Shown: positions 8,449 to 17,164, counted from the first letter of the stretch. The stretch is 64,000 bases of DNA from Streptomyces sp. CBMA152 (GCF_014596475.1 NZ_MECJ01000017.1:124001-188000), one strand, 5' to 3'. Numbers and translations are program-made. The notes: generated from the letters alone by a model not told the origin.

Positions 8449-8805
8449 CTACACGGCGTCGCCGCTCACCCTCGCCGCCTGTCGGGCCGCCGCGTCCAGG
8501 ACGCTGTCGAGCAGGCCCGGGAAGAGCGCTTCCAGGTCCGCGCGGCGCAGGCCGTTCATCTTGGCGGTGCCCCGGTAGACCTGCTGGACGACGCCGTTCT
8601 CGCGCAGCACGCGGAAGTGGTGTGTCGTCGTCGACTTCGTGACGGGCAGCTCGAAGCACGAGCAGGAGAGCTCGTCGGCGGCGGCCGCGAGGTCGCGGAC
8701 CACGCTCAGCCGGATCGGGTCGGAGAGCGCGTGCAGCACCCCCTCCAGGCGGATCTCGTCGCGCGCCGGATGGTCGAGTTCACGCTTGCTCGTTGCTGTG
8801 GACAC
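8449..8805 (-). CDS. ArsR-family winged-helix regulator
   Basis: A 118-residue ArsR/SmtB-type repressor. The winged helix is seen as LHALSDPIRLSVVRDLA, then FELPVTKSTTTHHFRVLRENG (recognition helix about residues 56-70), then the wing VVQQVYRGTAKMN. The CSC near residue 48 could be redox- or metal-sensitive, but the classical ELCVCDL metal box is changed to ELSCSCF. Start is GTG (8803-8805). It is divergent from an old-yellow-enzyme gene and shares a 116-base region with two TACGA/TCGTA inverted repeats, so it most likely represses that gene and itself. Confidence 0.88.
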   Translation of the reverse strand: MSTATSKRELDHPARDEIRLEGVLHALSDPIRLSVVRDLAAAADELSCSCFELPVTKSTTTHHFRVLRENGVVQQVYRGTAKMNGLRRADLEALFPGLLDSVLDAAARQAARVSGDAV

Positions 8806-8815
8806 CGTCCCATTG

Positions 8816-8865
8816 TACGAGAGTCATCGTAGTTTGACATTCCCCGTACTACGATGAGTATCGTA
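8816..8865. promoter_or_regulatory. Two ArsR-type operators over a divergent promoter
   Basis: Site 1 is TACGA-GAGTCA-TCGTA at 8816-8831; site 2 is TACGAT-GAGT-ATCGTA at 8850-8865. Both have the same half-site and the same 16-base length. TTGACA at 8834-8839 is a consensus -35 box for the rightward gene, and site 2 falls where its -10 box should be. Site 1 lies 11 bases from the ArsR start codon. The arrangement fits one regulator controlling both divergent genes. Confidence 0.65.
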
Positions 8866-8921
8866 CTAAGCGAACCCGGCGTCGCCCCCGGCGCCGCGGC
8901 CCGTCCTGGATGGAGTCTGCC

Positions 8922-10013
8922 GTGTCTGCTGCGAGTGCCCTGTTCGAGCCCTACACCCTGCGGTCGCTGACCTTCCCGAACCGGGTCTGGATGGCCCCGA
9001 TGTGCCAGTACAGCGCCGAGGCCTTCGGCCCGAACGCGGGTGTGGCGACCGACTGGCACCTCGCCCACTACGGGGCCCGCGCGGCCGGCGGCACCGGCCT
9101 GATCCTCGTCGAGGCGACCGCCGTCAGCCCCGAGGGCCGCATCTCCCCCGGAGACCTCGGCATCTGGAACGACACCCAGGTCGAGGCGCTGCGCCGGATC
9201 ACCGCGCTCCTGGAGAGCCAGGGGACGGTGCCCGGAATCCAGATCGCCCACGCGGGGCGCAAGGCGAGCACGGACAGCCCCTGGCGGGGCGGCGCTCCGC
9301 TCGCCCCCGACACCGAGGAGGGCTGGCAGCCGCTCGGCCCGAGCCCGGTCGCCTTCGGCCCGAACCACACGGTACCGGCAGAGCTGACGGTTGATCAGAT
9401 ACGGGAGATCGTCGGCCAGTTCGCCGACGCCGCCCGGCGCGCGCTGGACGCCGGGTTCAAGGTCGTCGAGATCCATGGCGCCCACGGCTATCTGATCGGC
9501 GAGTTCCTCTCCCCGCACTCCAACACGCGTACCGACGCGTACGGCGGCTCGTTCGAGAACCGCGTCCGGTTCGCCCTCGAAGTCGCCGACGCCGTACGGG
9601 CGGTGTGGCCCGAGGAGCTGCCGCTGTTCTTCCGCATCTCGGCCACCGACTGGCTGGACGAGGGCGGCTGGACCGCCGACGAGACCGTCCGCCTCGCCGT
9701 GCTGCTCAAGGAGCACGGCGTGGACCTGCTCGACGTGTCGACCGGCGGCAACGCGGCAGGCGTGCGCATTCCCGTCGCGCCCAACTACCAGGTCCCGTTC
9801 GCGACCCGGGTGCGCAACGAGAGCGCGCTGCCCGTCGCCACCGTCGGCCTGATCACCGAGCCCGCCCAGGCCGAGAAGATCCTCGCCAACGGCGAGGCGG
9901 ACGCGATCCTGCTCGGCCGCGAACTCCTCCGCAACCCGGCCTGGGCCCGCCAGGCGGCCCGCGAACTGGGCGGCGAGGTCCACGTCCCGAACCAGTACTC
10001 CTGGGCGATCTGA
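8922..10013 (+). CDS. NADH:flavin oxidoreductase, old yellow enzyme (YqjM-like)
   Basis: A 363-residue FMN-dependent ene-reductase of the compact YqjM class, which reduces activated C=C bonds with NAD(P)H. FMN-binding and family motifs: NRVWMAPMCQYSA near the N-terminus (Cys as in YqjM), GTGLILVEATAV, IQIAHAGRKAST (His of the HxxN/HAGRK region), EIHGAHGYLIGEFLSPHSN, and ILLGRELLRNPAW near the end. I prefer GTG at 8922 because GGATGGAG is spaced six bases before it; ATG at 8910 is also possible. It is divergent from an ArsR gene with shared operators, so it is probably induced by a reactive electrophile. It converges on the ceramidase gene 15 bases away. Confidence 0.93.
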   Translation: MSAASALFEPYTLRSLTFPNRVWMAPMCQYSAEAFGPNAGVATDWHLAHYGARAAGGTGLILVEATAVSPEGRISPGDLGIWNDTQVEALRRITALLESQGTVPGIQIAHAGRKASTDSPWRGGAPLAPDTEEGWQPLGPSPVAFGPNHTVPAELTVDQIREIVGQFADAARRALDAGFKVVEIHGAHGYLIGEFLSPHSNTRTDAYGGSFENRVRFALEVADAVRAVWPEELPLFFRISATDWLDEGGWTADETVRLAVLLKEHGVDLLDVSTGGNAAGVRIPVAPNYQVPFATRVRNESALPVATVGLITEPAQAEKILANGEADAILLGRELLRNPAWARQAARELGGEVHVPNQYSWAI

Positions 10014-10028
10014 CACCGACCGCCGCGT

Positions 10029-11942
10029 TCAACCGACGTCGAAGGGCTCGCTCACTCCGGTGAACGGGCCCTTCGCCGTGTCCCCGTGGTACGCGAGCCG
10101 GTAGCGGCCGGGCGGGGTCGCGGGCGGGGCGGTCCAGGTCACGGTGGCGATCGACGTCGAACCGCCCGAGCGGGACCAGCGGAAGATCGTCGACCAGTCA
10201 CCGTCATCCGCTATGCGCTTCCAGCCGTCGGCCGTCCAGTGCTCCACGGACAGGTAAGTTCCGCCCCTGCGCAGGTCGTTGCCCGGGTGCGCGGCCACGA
10301 ACGAGGCCGTGGCGCGGCGGCCGATCACGGCGAAGGAGAGCACGTCGCCGAAGGCACGGCCGGGGTGCGGCGCGTCCGAGGCGCGGTGGCGGTGCCGTCT
10401 GCGTACGGGCACGGCGGGCTCGGGGACGCCCCGGTCGACGGGGACGCCGTCGCGCAGGGCGGTGGCGAGCGCGGCCACGGTCTGGCAGAGCGCGGGCAGC
10501 TCCCAGCGTCCGAAGAGCGTGCTGCCGCCCTCGTACTCCTGGGCGTCGTACTCCTCGGGCGTCGTCACGTAGTGGAGGTAACCGTTGCTGTATCCGGCGA
10601 CGAGGACGTTCTCCAGGGGCGCGCCGAGGATCGCGGCGGCGGTGCGGCGCAGTCGGAGCCCGGCGACGATGGTGACCTCGCCGGGGATCCCGATGAGGAA
10701 CAGCGGCCCGATGCGCAGGAGTTGGACGGGCGCGCGCTCCTGGACCATGGGGCGGACCCGGTTGACGGGCCCGGCGGGCAGGGCCAGCGCCTTGGGATGC
10801 TGCGCGTCGCGGAGCTTCGGTGCGAGCGGATAGAGGAACCGCCGCGAGAACGCGTCCCAGAGGGGGTTGACGCCGGGCCTGAAGCCCTTGAAGCCGGGGC
10901 CGTCGACCCACGCGCCCGCGAACGCGGCCGCACCGCCGACGGGAGGCGAGGTCCGATGCGTACGACCGTCTCCGGTGTGCTCGGGTCCCACTTCGACGGC
11001 CGACAAGTGCACGTACGTAGTACGTGTGTCGATGCCGCCGGACATCTCGGCGCCGCGCAGCGCCGCCGCGGCCTCGTACTGGCGGGTGCCGATCACCCGG
11101 GTGTTCTCGAACTGGTCGCCGGTCGGGCCACTGCCCGGCGACAGGCCCAGGTTGGGCGACATGTCACCCGCGTTGGTCTGGGCGAAGGCGGTCACCAGCT
11201 CCGGCGTGCCGTCCGCGAGGTAGTCGGCCCCGGCCACCAGGCGCTCCCAGTGGTAGGCGGCATAGCCCTTGTTGTCGGCGCTGATCAGGCGGTTGCGGTT
11301 GGTCATGCTGGTGTTGTGGGTGGCGAACCAGTTGACGGCGCCCACTATTTGACCGTCCCGTTCGAGGGTGAGCAACGTGGTCTGGGGGTCGACGGCCGCC
11401 GGGAAGTGCGCGCGGTCGGCGGCCGGATTGCGCGCGAAGGCGCGGTGGGAGCGGTTGACGCTGGCGCCGGTCAGCTCGCCGTGCGCGAGGCGCAGCACGG
11501 TCGGCGCCAGGTCCTCGATCGCCGCGTGCGCGGCCTCGGTGATCCCGTCCGTGATCGCGGCGAACGTACGCTCCCTGAAGCCCCCGGTGTTGCTGTTGTA
11601 CAGCTCGTGGTGGAAGTAGCCGCCGGGGCCGCAATGGGTGTGGGTCGCGGTGAGCATGACGTTGGACGCGTCGTACCCCTCGGGCAGCCGTCGCAGCACC
11701 TCCCGTACGACGCTGTCGGCCATCAGCGGCAGCTCGCACACCACCAGGAGCACCCGGTGACCTGCCGCCCGGTCCACGAAGGCGAAGGCACGGGCGCGCT
11801 GGCGGGTGTGGATCCCGGCGCTCTGCTGGTCCGCCTTGCCGTACCCGAGCATGCCGCACTCGGCGGCCTCACCGGTGATGTCGGCGATGCCGCGCCCGGC
11901 CAGGAACGCGGGGTCGGCCGGGTCGGTCGTTCCGTACGTCAT
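10029..11942 (-). CDS. Neutral/alkaline ceramidase-like amidohydrolase
   Basis: A 637-residue member of the neutral ceramidase family, which hydrolyses the amide bond of ceramides. The zinc and catalytic regions are visible: TATHTHCGPGGY (about residues 98-109), FATHNTSM (His about 209), and NAGDMSPNLG with the nucleophile Ser near 262. The C-terminal immunoglobulin-like domain ends in YRLAYHGDTAKGPFTGVSEP. I chose ATG at 11940-11942 after a GAGCGGAG site; the open frame continues far upstream, but that part is only antisense of the next gene. Known bacterial enzymes are secreted, yet this start gives no signal peptide. Confidence 0.87.
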   Translation of the reverse strand: MTYGTTDPADPAFLAGRGIADITGEAAECGMLGYGKADQQSAGIHTRQRARAFAFVDRAAGHRVLLVVCELPLMADSVVREVLRRLPEGYDASNVMLTATHTHCGPGGYFHHELYNSNTGGFRERTFAAITDGITEAAHAAIEDLAPTVLRLAHGELTGASVNRSHRAFARNPAADRAHFPAAVDPQTTLLTLERDGQIVGAVNWFATHNTSMTNRNRLISADNKGYAAYHWERLVAGADYLADGTPELVTAFAQTNAGDMSPNLGLSPGSGPTGDQFENTRVIGTRQYEAAAALRGAEMSGGIDTRTTYVHLSAVEVGPEHTGDGRTHRTSPPVGGAAAFAGAWVDGPGFKGFRPGVNPLWDAFSRRFLYPLAPKLRDAQHPKALALPAGPVNRVRPMVQERAPVQLLRIGPLFLIGIPGEVTIVAGLRLRRTAAAILGAPLENVLVAGYSNGYLHYVTTPEEYDAQEYEGGSTLFGRWELPALCQTVAALATALRDGVPVDRGVPEPAVPVRRRHRHRASDAPHPGRAFGDVLSFAVIGRRATASFVAAHPGNDLRRGGTYLSVEHWTADGWKRIADDGDWSTIFRWSRSGGSTSIATVTWTAPPATPPGRYRLAYHGDTAKGPFTGVSEPFDVG

Positions 11943-12137
11943 CGTCGCTCCGCTCTCGTCGGGCCCGTGCGGGGTGACTCGTACCGGTGACTCGTACGGG
12001 TGAAAAGGGCGCCGAGGCGTGGAAGCGATCGGCTCCACACCCTCTGACCTGCGCGGACGCCGTCTGCGGGGGCCGCTGTCAGTGGTGGGGTGCAGACTGG
12101 CCACTATCCGGAACAACGGCGTTTTGGAGGGGTCGGG

Positions 12138-13229
12138 ATGACCGACGTTCTGCTCACCGTGGGGACACGCAAAGGACTCTTCGTCGGCCGCAGGCACGGC
12201 GGCGGCAGCTGGGAGTTCGACGGTCCGCACTTCAATGCCCAGGCGGTCTACTCGATCGCCATCGACACCCGGCGAGCGGTCCCCCGGCTGCTCGTCGGCG
12301 GGGACAGCGCGCACTGGGGACCTTCCGTGTTCCACTCGGACGACCTGGGCAAGACCTGGGTCGAGCCACCTGAACCGGCGGTGAAATTCCCCGAGTTCAC
12401 GGGGCGCTCGCTTGAGCGAGTATGGCAGCTGCACCCGGCGGGCCCGGAGGCGCCCGACGTGGTCTACGCGGGGACGGAACCGGCCGCGCTGTTCCGCTCC
12501 GAGGACGGCGGGATGAGCTTCGAGCTCGTGCGGCCGCTGTGGGAGCACCCGACACGCTCGCAGTGGGTGCCGGGCGGCGGTGGTGAGGGGCTGCACACCA
12601 TCGTCACGGACCCCCGGGACGCGCGGGCGGTGACGGTCGCGGTCTCCACGGCCGGGGTGTTCCGCACCCGGGACGGCGGCGAGAGCTGGGCGCCCGCCAA
12701 CAAGGGCGTGTCGGCGGTGTTCCTGCCGGACCAGCACCCCGAGTTCGGCCAGTGCGTGCACAAGATCGCCCAGGACCCGGCCGACCCGGACCGGCTGTAT
12801 CTGCAGAACCACTGGGGTGTCTACCGCAGCGACGACGGCGGGGGCGAGTGGCAGGACATCGGCGACGGACTGCCCTCCACCTTCGGGTTCGCGGCCGCGA
12901 CGCATCCGCGCCGCCCGGACACGGCGTATCTGTTCCCCATCACGGCCGACTCCGACCGGGTCCCGGCCGGGAACAAGTGCCGGGTCTACCGCACCGAGGA
13001 CGCGGGCCGCAGCTGGGATCCCCTGACGGCGGGGCTGCCTCCCGAGGCGCACTACGGGACGGTGCTGCGCGACGCCCTGTGCACCGACGACGCCGACCCG
13101 GCCGGGGTGTACTTCGGCAACCGCAACGGCGAGCTGTACGCGAGCGCCGACGACGGGGACAGCTGGCACCTGCTCGCCTCGCATCTGCCGGATGTGCTCT
13201 GCGTACGGGCGGCGGTGATCCGCCAGTAG
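12138..13229 (+). CDS. BNR/VPS10-type beta-propeller protein (sialidase-like fold)
   Basis: A 363-residue propeller protein with repeated Asp-box motifs: HSDDLGKTW, RSEDGGMSF, RTRDGGESW, RSDDGGGEW, RTEDAGRSW and ASADDGDSW, about one per blade. This pattern is shared by exo-sialidases, VPS10 proteins and photosystem-stability-like proteins. The catalytic Arg triad and Tyr of true sialidases are not evident, so enzymatic activity should not be assumed. There is no signal peptide; the ATG follows GGAGGGG. It is divergent from the ceramidase gene, with 195 bases between them. Confidence 0.8.
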   Translation: MTDVLLTVGTRKGLFVGRRHGGGSWEFDGPHFNAQAVYSIAIDTRRAVPRLLVGGDSAHWGPSVFHSDDLGKTWVEPPEPAVKFPEFTGRSLERVWQLHPAGPEAPDVVYAGTEPAALFRSEDGGMSFELVRPLWEHPTRSQWVPGGGGEGLHTIVTDPRDARAVTVAVSTAGVFRTRDGGESWAPANKGVSAVFLPDQHPEFGQCVHKIAQDPADPDRLYLQNHWGVYRSDDGGGEWQDIGDGLPSTFGFAAATHPRRPDTAYLFPITADSDRVPAGNKCRVYRTEDAGRSWDPLTAGLPPEAHYGTVLRDALCTDDADPAGVYFGNRNGELYASADDGDSWHLLASHLPDVLCVRAAVIRQ

Positions 13230-13239
13230 AGTGACGGCC

Positions 13240-13917
13240 GTGGCAGCACGACCGTTGAAAGAGATCGTTGAGCCCGGCTGGGCGGACGCTCTGGAGCCCG
13301 TAGCCGGACGGATCGCCTCGATGGGCGACTTCCTCCGTCAGGAGATCGCCCAGGGGAACACCTACCTCCCCGCCGGACAGCATGTGCTGCGAGCGTTCCA
13401 GCAGCCGTTCCACGAGGTGCGGGTCCTCATCGTGGGACAGGACCCGTATCCGACGCCCGGGCACGCCGTGGGGCTCTCGTTCTCGGTGGCCCCCGAGGTG
13501 CGGCCGCTGCCCGGCAGCCTGGAGAACATCTTCCGCGAGATGCACACCGACCTGGGCCTGCCCAGGCCCTCCAACGGGGACCTGACGCCCTGGACGCAGC
13601 AGGGCGTCCTGCTGCTCAACAGGGCGCTGACCACGGCGCCGCGCAAACCCGCCGCGCACCGGGGCAAGGGCTGGGAGGAGGTCACCGAGCAGGCCATCCG
13701 CGCGCTGGTCGCGCGCGGGACACCGCTGGTCTCGGTGCTGTGGGGCCGGGACGCCCGCAATCTGCGGCCGCTGCTCGGCGAGCTCCCGGCGATCGAGTCC
13801 GCGCATCCGTCGCCGATGTCGGCCGACCGGGGCTTCTTCGGGTCGCGGCCGTTCAGCCGCGCCAACGACCTCCTGGTCCGCCAGGGCGCGCAGCCGGTCG
13901 ACTGGCGTCTGCCGTGA
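13240..13917 (+). CDS. ung: Uracil-DNA glycosylase, family 1
   Basis: A 225-residue family-1 UDG that excises uracil from DNA in base excision repair. The water-activating loop VGQDPYPTPGHAVGLSFS places catalytic Asp at about residue 68; LLLNRALTT is the uracil-binding strand with its Asn; the DNA-intercalating loop is HPSPMSADRGFFG near residue 188. I start at GTG 13240 (MAARPLKEIVEPGW), the usual Streptomyces N-terminus; GTG at 13231 is an alternative. The stop codon overlaps the GTG start of the following kinase gene by four bases, so the two are translationally coupled. Confidence 0.96.
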   Translation: MAARPLKEIVEPGWADALEPVAGRIASMGDFLRQEIAQGNTYLPAGQHVLRAFQQPFHEVRVLIVGQDPYPTPGHAVGLSFSVAPEVRPLPGSLENIFREMHTDLGLPRPSNGDLTPWTQQGVLLLNRALTTAPRKPAAHRGKGWEEVTEQAIRALVARGTPLVSVLWGRDARNLRPLLGELPAIESAHPSPMSADRGFFGSRPFSRANDLLVRQGAQPVDWRLP

Positions 13918-15029
13918 CCTCCGGCGCCGACGCCTGGGTGCTCGGGGTCGACTCGGGCGGGTCCGGGGTGCGGTTCGCCCTGGGCCGGGCCGAACCGGGC
14001 GCCCCGACCGAGGTGTTGGTGTCAAAGGAGCCGGTGCGGACCGGCCCCGCCGGGATCGACGCCGGGCAGCTCCTCGGCCAACTGCTGCCCGCCGCCCGGG
14101 AGTTGCTGGCACGGACCGGGGCCGAGCGGGTGGCGGCGGTGGCCGTGGGCGCCGCCGGGATGGCCTCGCTCGGCGACGACCTGCGGGCCCGGCTGCCCTC
14201 GGCTCTCGCCGATTCCCTCGGCGTGACGCGCCTCGCGCTGGCCGCCGACGCCGTGACGGCGTACGCGGGGGCGCTCGGGCAGCGGCCCGGGGCGGTGGTC
14301 GCGGCGGGCACCGGGATGATCGCGCTCGGCACGGATCTGACGGGGTGGCGGCGGGCTGACGGCTGGGGGCATCTGCTCGGCGACTGCGGCGGCGGCGCGT
14401 GGATCGGCCGCGCGGGCCTGGAGGCGGCCCTGCGCAGCCACGACGGCAGGCCCGGCGGGTCGGCGGCGCTGCGCGAGCGCGTGGAGGCGCTGTTCGGCCC
14501 GGCGCCGGAGCTGCCCGGGTTGCTGTACCCGCGCACCGACCGGCCGGCGGTGCTCGCGTCGTTCGCCCCCGAAGTGGCGCGCTGCGCGCCGTTCGACCCG
14601 GTCGCGGCCGCGATCCTGCGCCAGGCGGCCCGGCACATCGCCGACGCGGCGGCCGCGGTGTGCCCGGACGGGGTGCGTACCACTGCGGAGTCGAGCGCCG
14701 ACTCGTCCACCGGCGGGACCACCACCACCGGCTCGGGCGAGGCCGGTTCGCACGTTTCCAGCAGCCTCCTCTCCCCTCCCACCAGCGCGGGCGAAAGTGT
14801 GAGCGAATGCGAAGTCGCGCTCACCGGTGGGCTGTTCAGGATCGGCGGCCCGCTGCTCGTCCCCGTACGGGAAGAGCTCGCCGCGCTGTTGCCGCGCGCG
14901 CGGACCGTCGACGCGGCGGGGGATCCGCTCGCCGGAGCGGTGCTGATCGCCGCCGCGCTGGCCCGTGGCGAGCTGCGACTGCCGCACGACCCCCGCATGT
15001 TGTGCGTCACGACAGAGCAGGACACTTGA
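13914..15029 (+). CDS. BadF/BadG-type ATPase, N-acetylglucosamine kinase-like
   Basis: A 371-residue ASKHA-fold protein of the BadF/BadG/BcrA/BcrD family, which in actinobacteria includes N-acetylglucosamine kinases. Phosphate-1 loop: VLGVDSGGSGVRFALG; a second, Gly-rich ATP-site motif is GAVVAAGTGMIALG; GWGHLLGDCGGGAWIGRAGL is the family signature. Residues about 257-300 form a Ser/Thr/Gly-rich insertion (SSADSSTGGTTTTGSGEAG onward) that interrupts the C-terminal domain before VALTGGLFRIGGPL and is unlike the family. The GTG start overlaps the ung stop. The substrate is inferred, not shown. Confidence 0.8.
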   Translation: MTSGADAWVLGVDSGGSGVRFALGRAEPGAPTEVLVSKEPVRTGPAGIDAGQLLGQLLPAARELLARTGAERVAAVAVGAAGMASLGDDLRARLPSALADSLGVTRLALAADAVTAYAGALGQRPGAVVAAGTGMIALGTDLTGWRRADGWGHLLGDCGGGAWIGRAGLEAALRSHDGRPGGSAALRERVEALFGPAPELPGLLYPRTDRPAVLASFAPEVARCAPFDPVAAAILRQAARHIADAAAAVCPDGVRTTAESSADSSTGGTTTTGSGEAGSHVSSSLLSPPTSAGESVSECEVALTGGLFRIGGPLLVPVREELAALLPRARTVDAAGDPLAGAVLIAAALARGELRLPHDPRMLCVTTEQDT

Positions 15030-15124
15030 GGGCAATATCACTGACCGGATAAATGCGGACAGATACCGCTCACCTGCCCCCTACCCGAACAGCCGCGCAC
15101 GCAAAGCCAGTAGCATGCGGCGCC

Positions 15125-16045
15125 ATGAGCTCCCCCACTGGGCCCGCATCCGGCCTGCCTGTACGAATGCCGCGACCCCGCCAGCCAGGGCGGCACCGCC
15201 GCCCGGAACCGGTGGTCGCTCCCGAGGGCGCGCCCGCCCTCGTTCTCGCCGTTCCCGGTACTCCTTCCCCCGCCGTGCGCTCGCTGGCCGAGGAAGTCAT
15301 CAGCATCGCGCGCTCCGAGCTGCCCGGCCTCGACGCCCGGATCGGCTACCTGGACAGCGCCGACCACGAGTACCCCACGCTCGACGCCGTGCTCGCGCAC
15401 GCCGCCGCCGAGCGCACCGCCCGCTTCGAGCAGGCCCGTGCCGCCGGTCAGGACGTCACGGCGCCCGACGGCCCCGTCGCCGTCGTCGTGCCGCTGCTCG
15501 CGGGCCCCGACAGCGCGCTGATCCGCCGCGTGCGCCAGGCCGTCATGGACAGCCGCGCCGCCGCCGAGCTGACCGACGTCCTCGGCCCGCACCCGCTGCT
15601 CGCCGAGGCGCTGCACGTACGTCTCTCCGAGGCCGGTCTGGCCCGCGCCGACCGCGCCCGGCTGTTCACGGTCGCGACCGCCGCCGACGGCATCATCCTG
15701 GCGACGGTCGGCGGCGACGAGGCCGTGCAGGCCGCCGGGATCACCGGCATGCTGCTGGCCGCCCGTCTCGCCGTGCCCGTGATGGCCGCCGCGCTCGACC
15801 AGGAGGGCTCCATCGCCGCGATGGCCGACCAGCTGCGCGGCTCCGGCTCGATGCAGCTCGCGGTCGCCCCGTACCTGATCGGTCCCGAGGTCGGCGACGG
15901 TCTGCTGGACGCGGCCGCCAAGGAGGCCGACTGCCTGGCCGCCGACCCGCTGGGCGCCTACCCGGCCATCGGCAAGCTGGTGCTCTCGCAGTACGCGGCG
16001 GCGCTCGGCATCACCCCGCAGCCGCAGGGCTCGCCGGTGCACTGA
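15125..16045 (+). CDS. Sirohydrochlorin chelatase-like (CbiX-fold) protein
   Basis: A 306-residue protein with two CbiX/chelatase-like halves. The fold is suggested by LVLAVPGTPSPAVRSLAEEV at the start of the first half and by VVVPLLAGPD, ALHVRLSEAGL and VAPYLIGPEVGDGLLDAAAK later, matching the loops of sirohydrochlorin chelatases. In active chelatases the first strand ends in the metal-binding His of HGS; here it reads PGT, and no His replaces it. The N-terminal 30 residues are Pro/Arg rich and likely disordered. It may be a non-catalytic paralogue. No siroheme or cobalamin gene is adjacent. A strong bidirectional terminator follows. Confidence 0.72.
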   Translation: MSSPTGPASGLPVRMPRPRQPGRHRRPEPVVAPEGAPALVLAVPGTPSPAVRSLAEEVISIARSELPGLDARIGYLDSADHEYPTLDAVLAHAAAERTARFEQARAAGQDVTAPDGPVAVVVPLLAGPDSALIRRVRQAVMDSRAAAELTDVLGPHPLLAEALHVRLSEAGLARADRARLFTVATAADGIILATVGGDEAVQAAGITGMLLAARLAVPVMAAALDQEGSIAAMADQLRGSGSMQLAVAPYLIGPEVGDGLLDAAAKEADCLAADPLGAYPAIGKLVLSQYAAALGITPQPQGSPVH

Positions 16046-16062
16046 CGCCAGGCACCACACGA

Positions 16063-16094
16063 AGGGCCCGCACCGGACGAACGGTGCGGGCCCT
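16063..16094. terminator. Bidirectional terminator
   Basis: AGGGCCCGCACCG at 16063-16075 pairs perfectly with CGGTGCGGGCCCT at 16082-16094 around a six-base loop. It lies between the convergent chelatase-like and lactonase genes and can stop transcription from both sides. Confidence 0.85.
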
Positions 16095-16120
16095 CGCGCG
16101 TGCGCGCGCGTGAAGGCGCC

Positions 16121-17164
16121 TCAGCCGAAGACCACGCACGAGGCCGCGGGCGCCTCGACCGAACCGGCCCGGCGCGGGATGCCGCTCTCTTCGTACAGGT
16201 CGAACCAGGTGACGTCGCCGGAGCGCTCGTTGGCGGCGTACAGGCGGCGGCCCGACGGGTCGAGGGTGAGGTCGCGCGGCCAGTGGCCGCCGCAGTCCAC
16301 CGTGGCGACCAGCGCGGCCCGCTCGCCGTCCGGGTCGAGGGCGAGTGTGGCGATCGAGTCGTGGCCCCGGTTCGCGACCCACAGGAAGCGCCCGTCGGGC
16401 GCCACGACGACCTCGGACGGGTACGTCCGGTCCGTCACGCCCTCCTGGACCACCCGGGTCTCCCGCAGCGGCTCCAGGACGCCCCGGACGGCGTCCCAGC
16501 GGCAGAGGACGACGGTGGGCGCCAGCTCGTTCAGTACGTACGCGTGGCGGCCGTCGGGGTGGAACGCCAGGTGGCGGGGGCCGGAGCCGGGGCGCAGCGC
16601 GCACTCGCCGTGCGGCCGCAGGACGCCCGTCGCCGGGTCGAGCGCGCAGACGCGTACGGAATCGGTCCCGAGGTCGACGCTCACCAGCCAGCGCCCGCTC
16701 GGGTCGGGCAGCACCTGATGCGCGTGCGGACCCCGCTGGCGCTCCGGGTCCGGCCCGGAGCCCTGGTGCTTCAGTACGTACGCGGCGGGGCCCAGGCTGC
16801 CGTCCGGGCGCACCGGGAGCGTGGTGACGCTGCCCGAGGTGTAGTTGGCGGTCGCGAGGTGGCCCGCGAACAGGGCGAGGTGGGTCGGAGCGGCGCCGTC
16901 CACCGGCACCGGTTCGCCGAGGAGGACCGGGGTGTCGCCGGTGACGTCGAAGGCGGCGGCCGTGCCGTGCTCGCTCTCGCCGACCGCGTACAGCACGGTC
17001 GAGTCGGCCGACAGGGCCAGGAACGACGGGTCGGCCAGGGCGTCGGTGGCGCCGAGCGGGGTGAGCGCACCCGTCCCCGCGTCCACGGCGGCGACGGTGA
17101 TCCCCCGTCCGCCCGCCGTGGTGAACGACCCGATGAATGCCCGCCCGGCGCTGCTCTCGGCCAC
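16121..17164 (-). CDS. Lactonase-family seven-bladed propeller protein
   Basis: A 347-residue protein of the 6-phosphogluconolactonase (YbhE/Pgl) beta-propeller family. Typical pieces are FIGSFTTAGGRGITVAAVD at the start, ATANYTSGSVTTLPV, HAHQVLPDPSGRWLVSVDLG (conserved His and Asp of the active site), GPRHLAFHPDGRHAYVLNEL, YPSEVVVAPDGRFLWVANRG and WPRDLTLDPSGRRLYAANE. Start is GTG at 17164 after a GGGGAAG site. No signal peptide is evident, so it is likely cytoplasmic. The actual lactone substrate is unknown. It converges on the chelatase-like gene across the terminator at 16063-16094. Confidence 0.88.
   Translation of the reverse strand: MAESSAGRAFIGSFTTAGGRGITVAAVDAGTGALTPLGATDALADPSFLALSADSTVLYAVGESEHGTAAAFDVTGDTPVLLGEPVPVDGAAPTHLALFAGHLATANYTSGSVTTLPVRPDGSLGPAAYVLKHQGSGPDPERQRGPHAHQVLPDPSGRWLVSVDLGTDSVRVCALDPATGVLRPHGECALRPGSGPRHLAFHPDGRHAYVLNELAPTVVLCRWDAVRGVLEPLRETRVVQEGVTDRTYPSEVVVAPDGRFLWVANRGHDSIATLALDPDGERAALVATVDCGGHWPRDLTLDPSGRRLYAANERSGDVTWFDLYEESGIPRRAGSVEAPAASCVVFG

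Noticed and set aside
11943..13184. Long minus-strand open frame fused in front of the ceramidase gene
   Set aside because: It is the antisense of the BNR propeller gene, has no family similarity and no ribosome site; the ceramidase start at 11942 has one.
12138..13229. True exo-sialidase
   Set aside because: Asp boxes are present, but the Arg triad and catalytic Tyr/Glu are not seen; a propeller of unknown role is safer.
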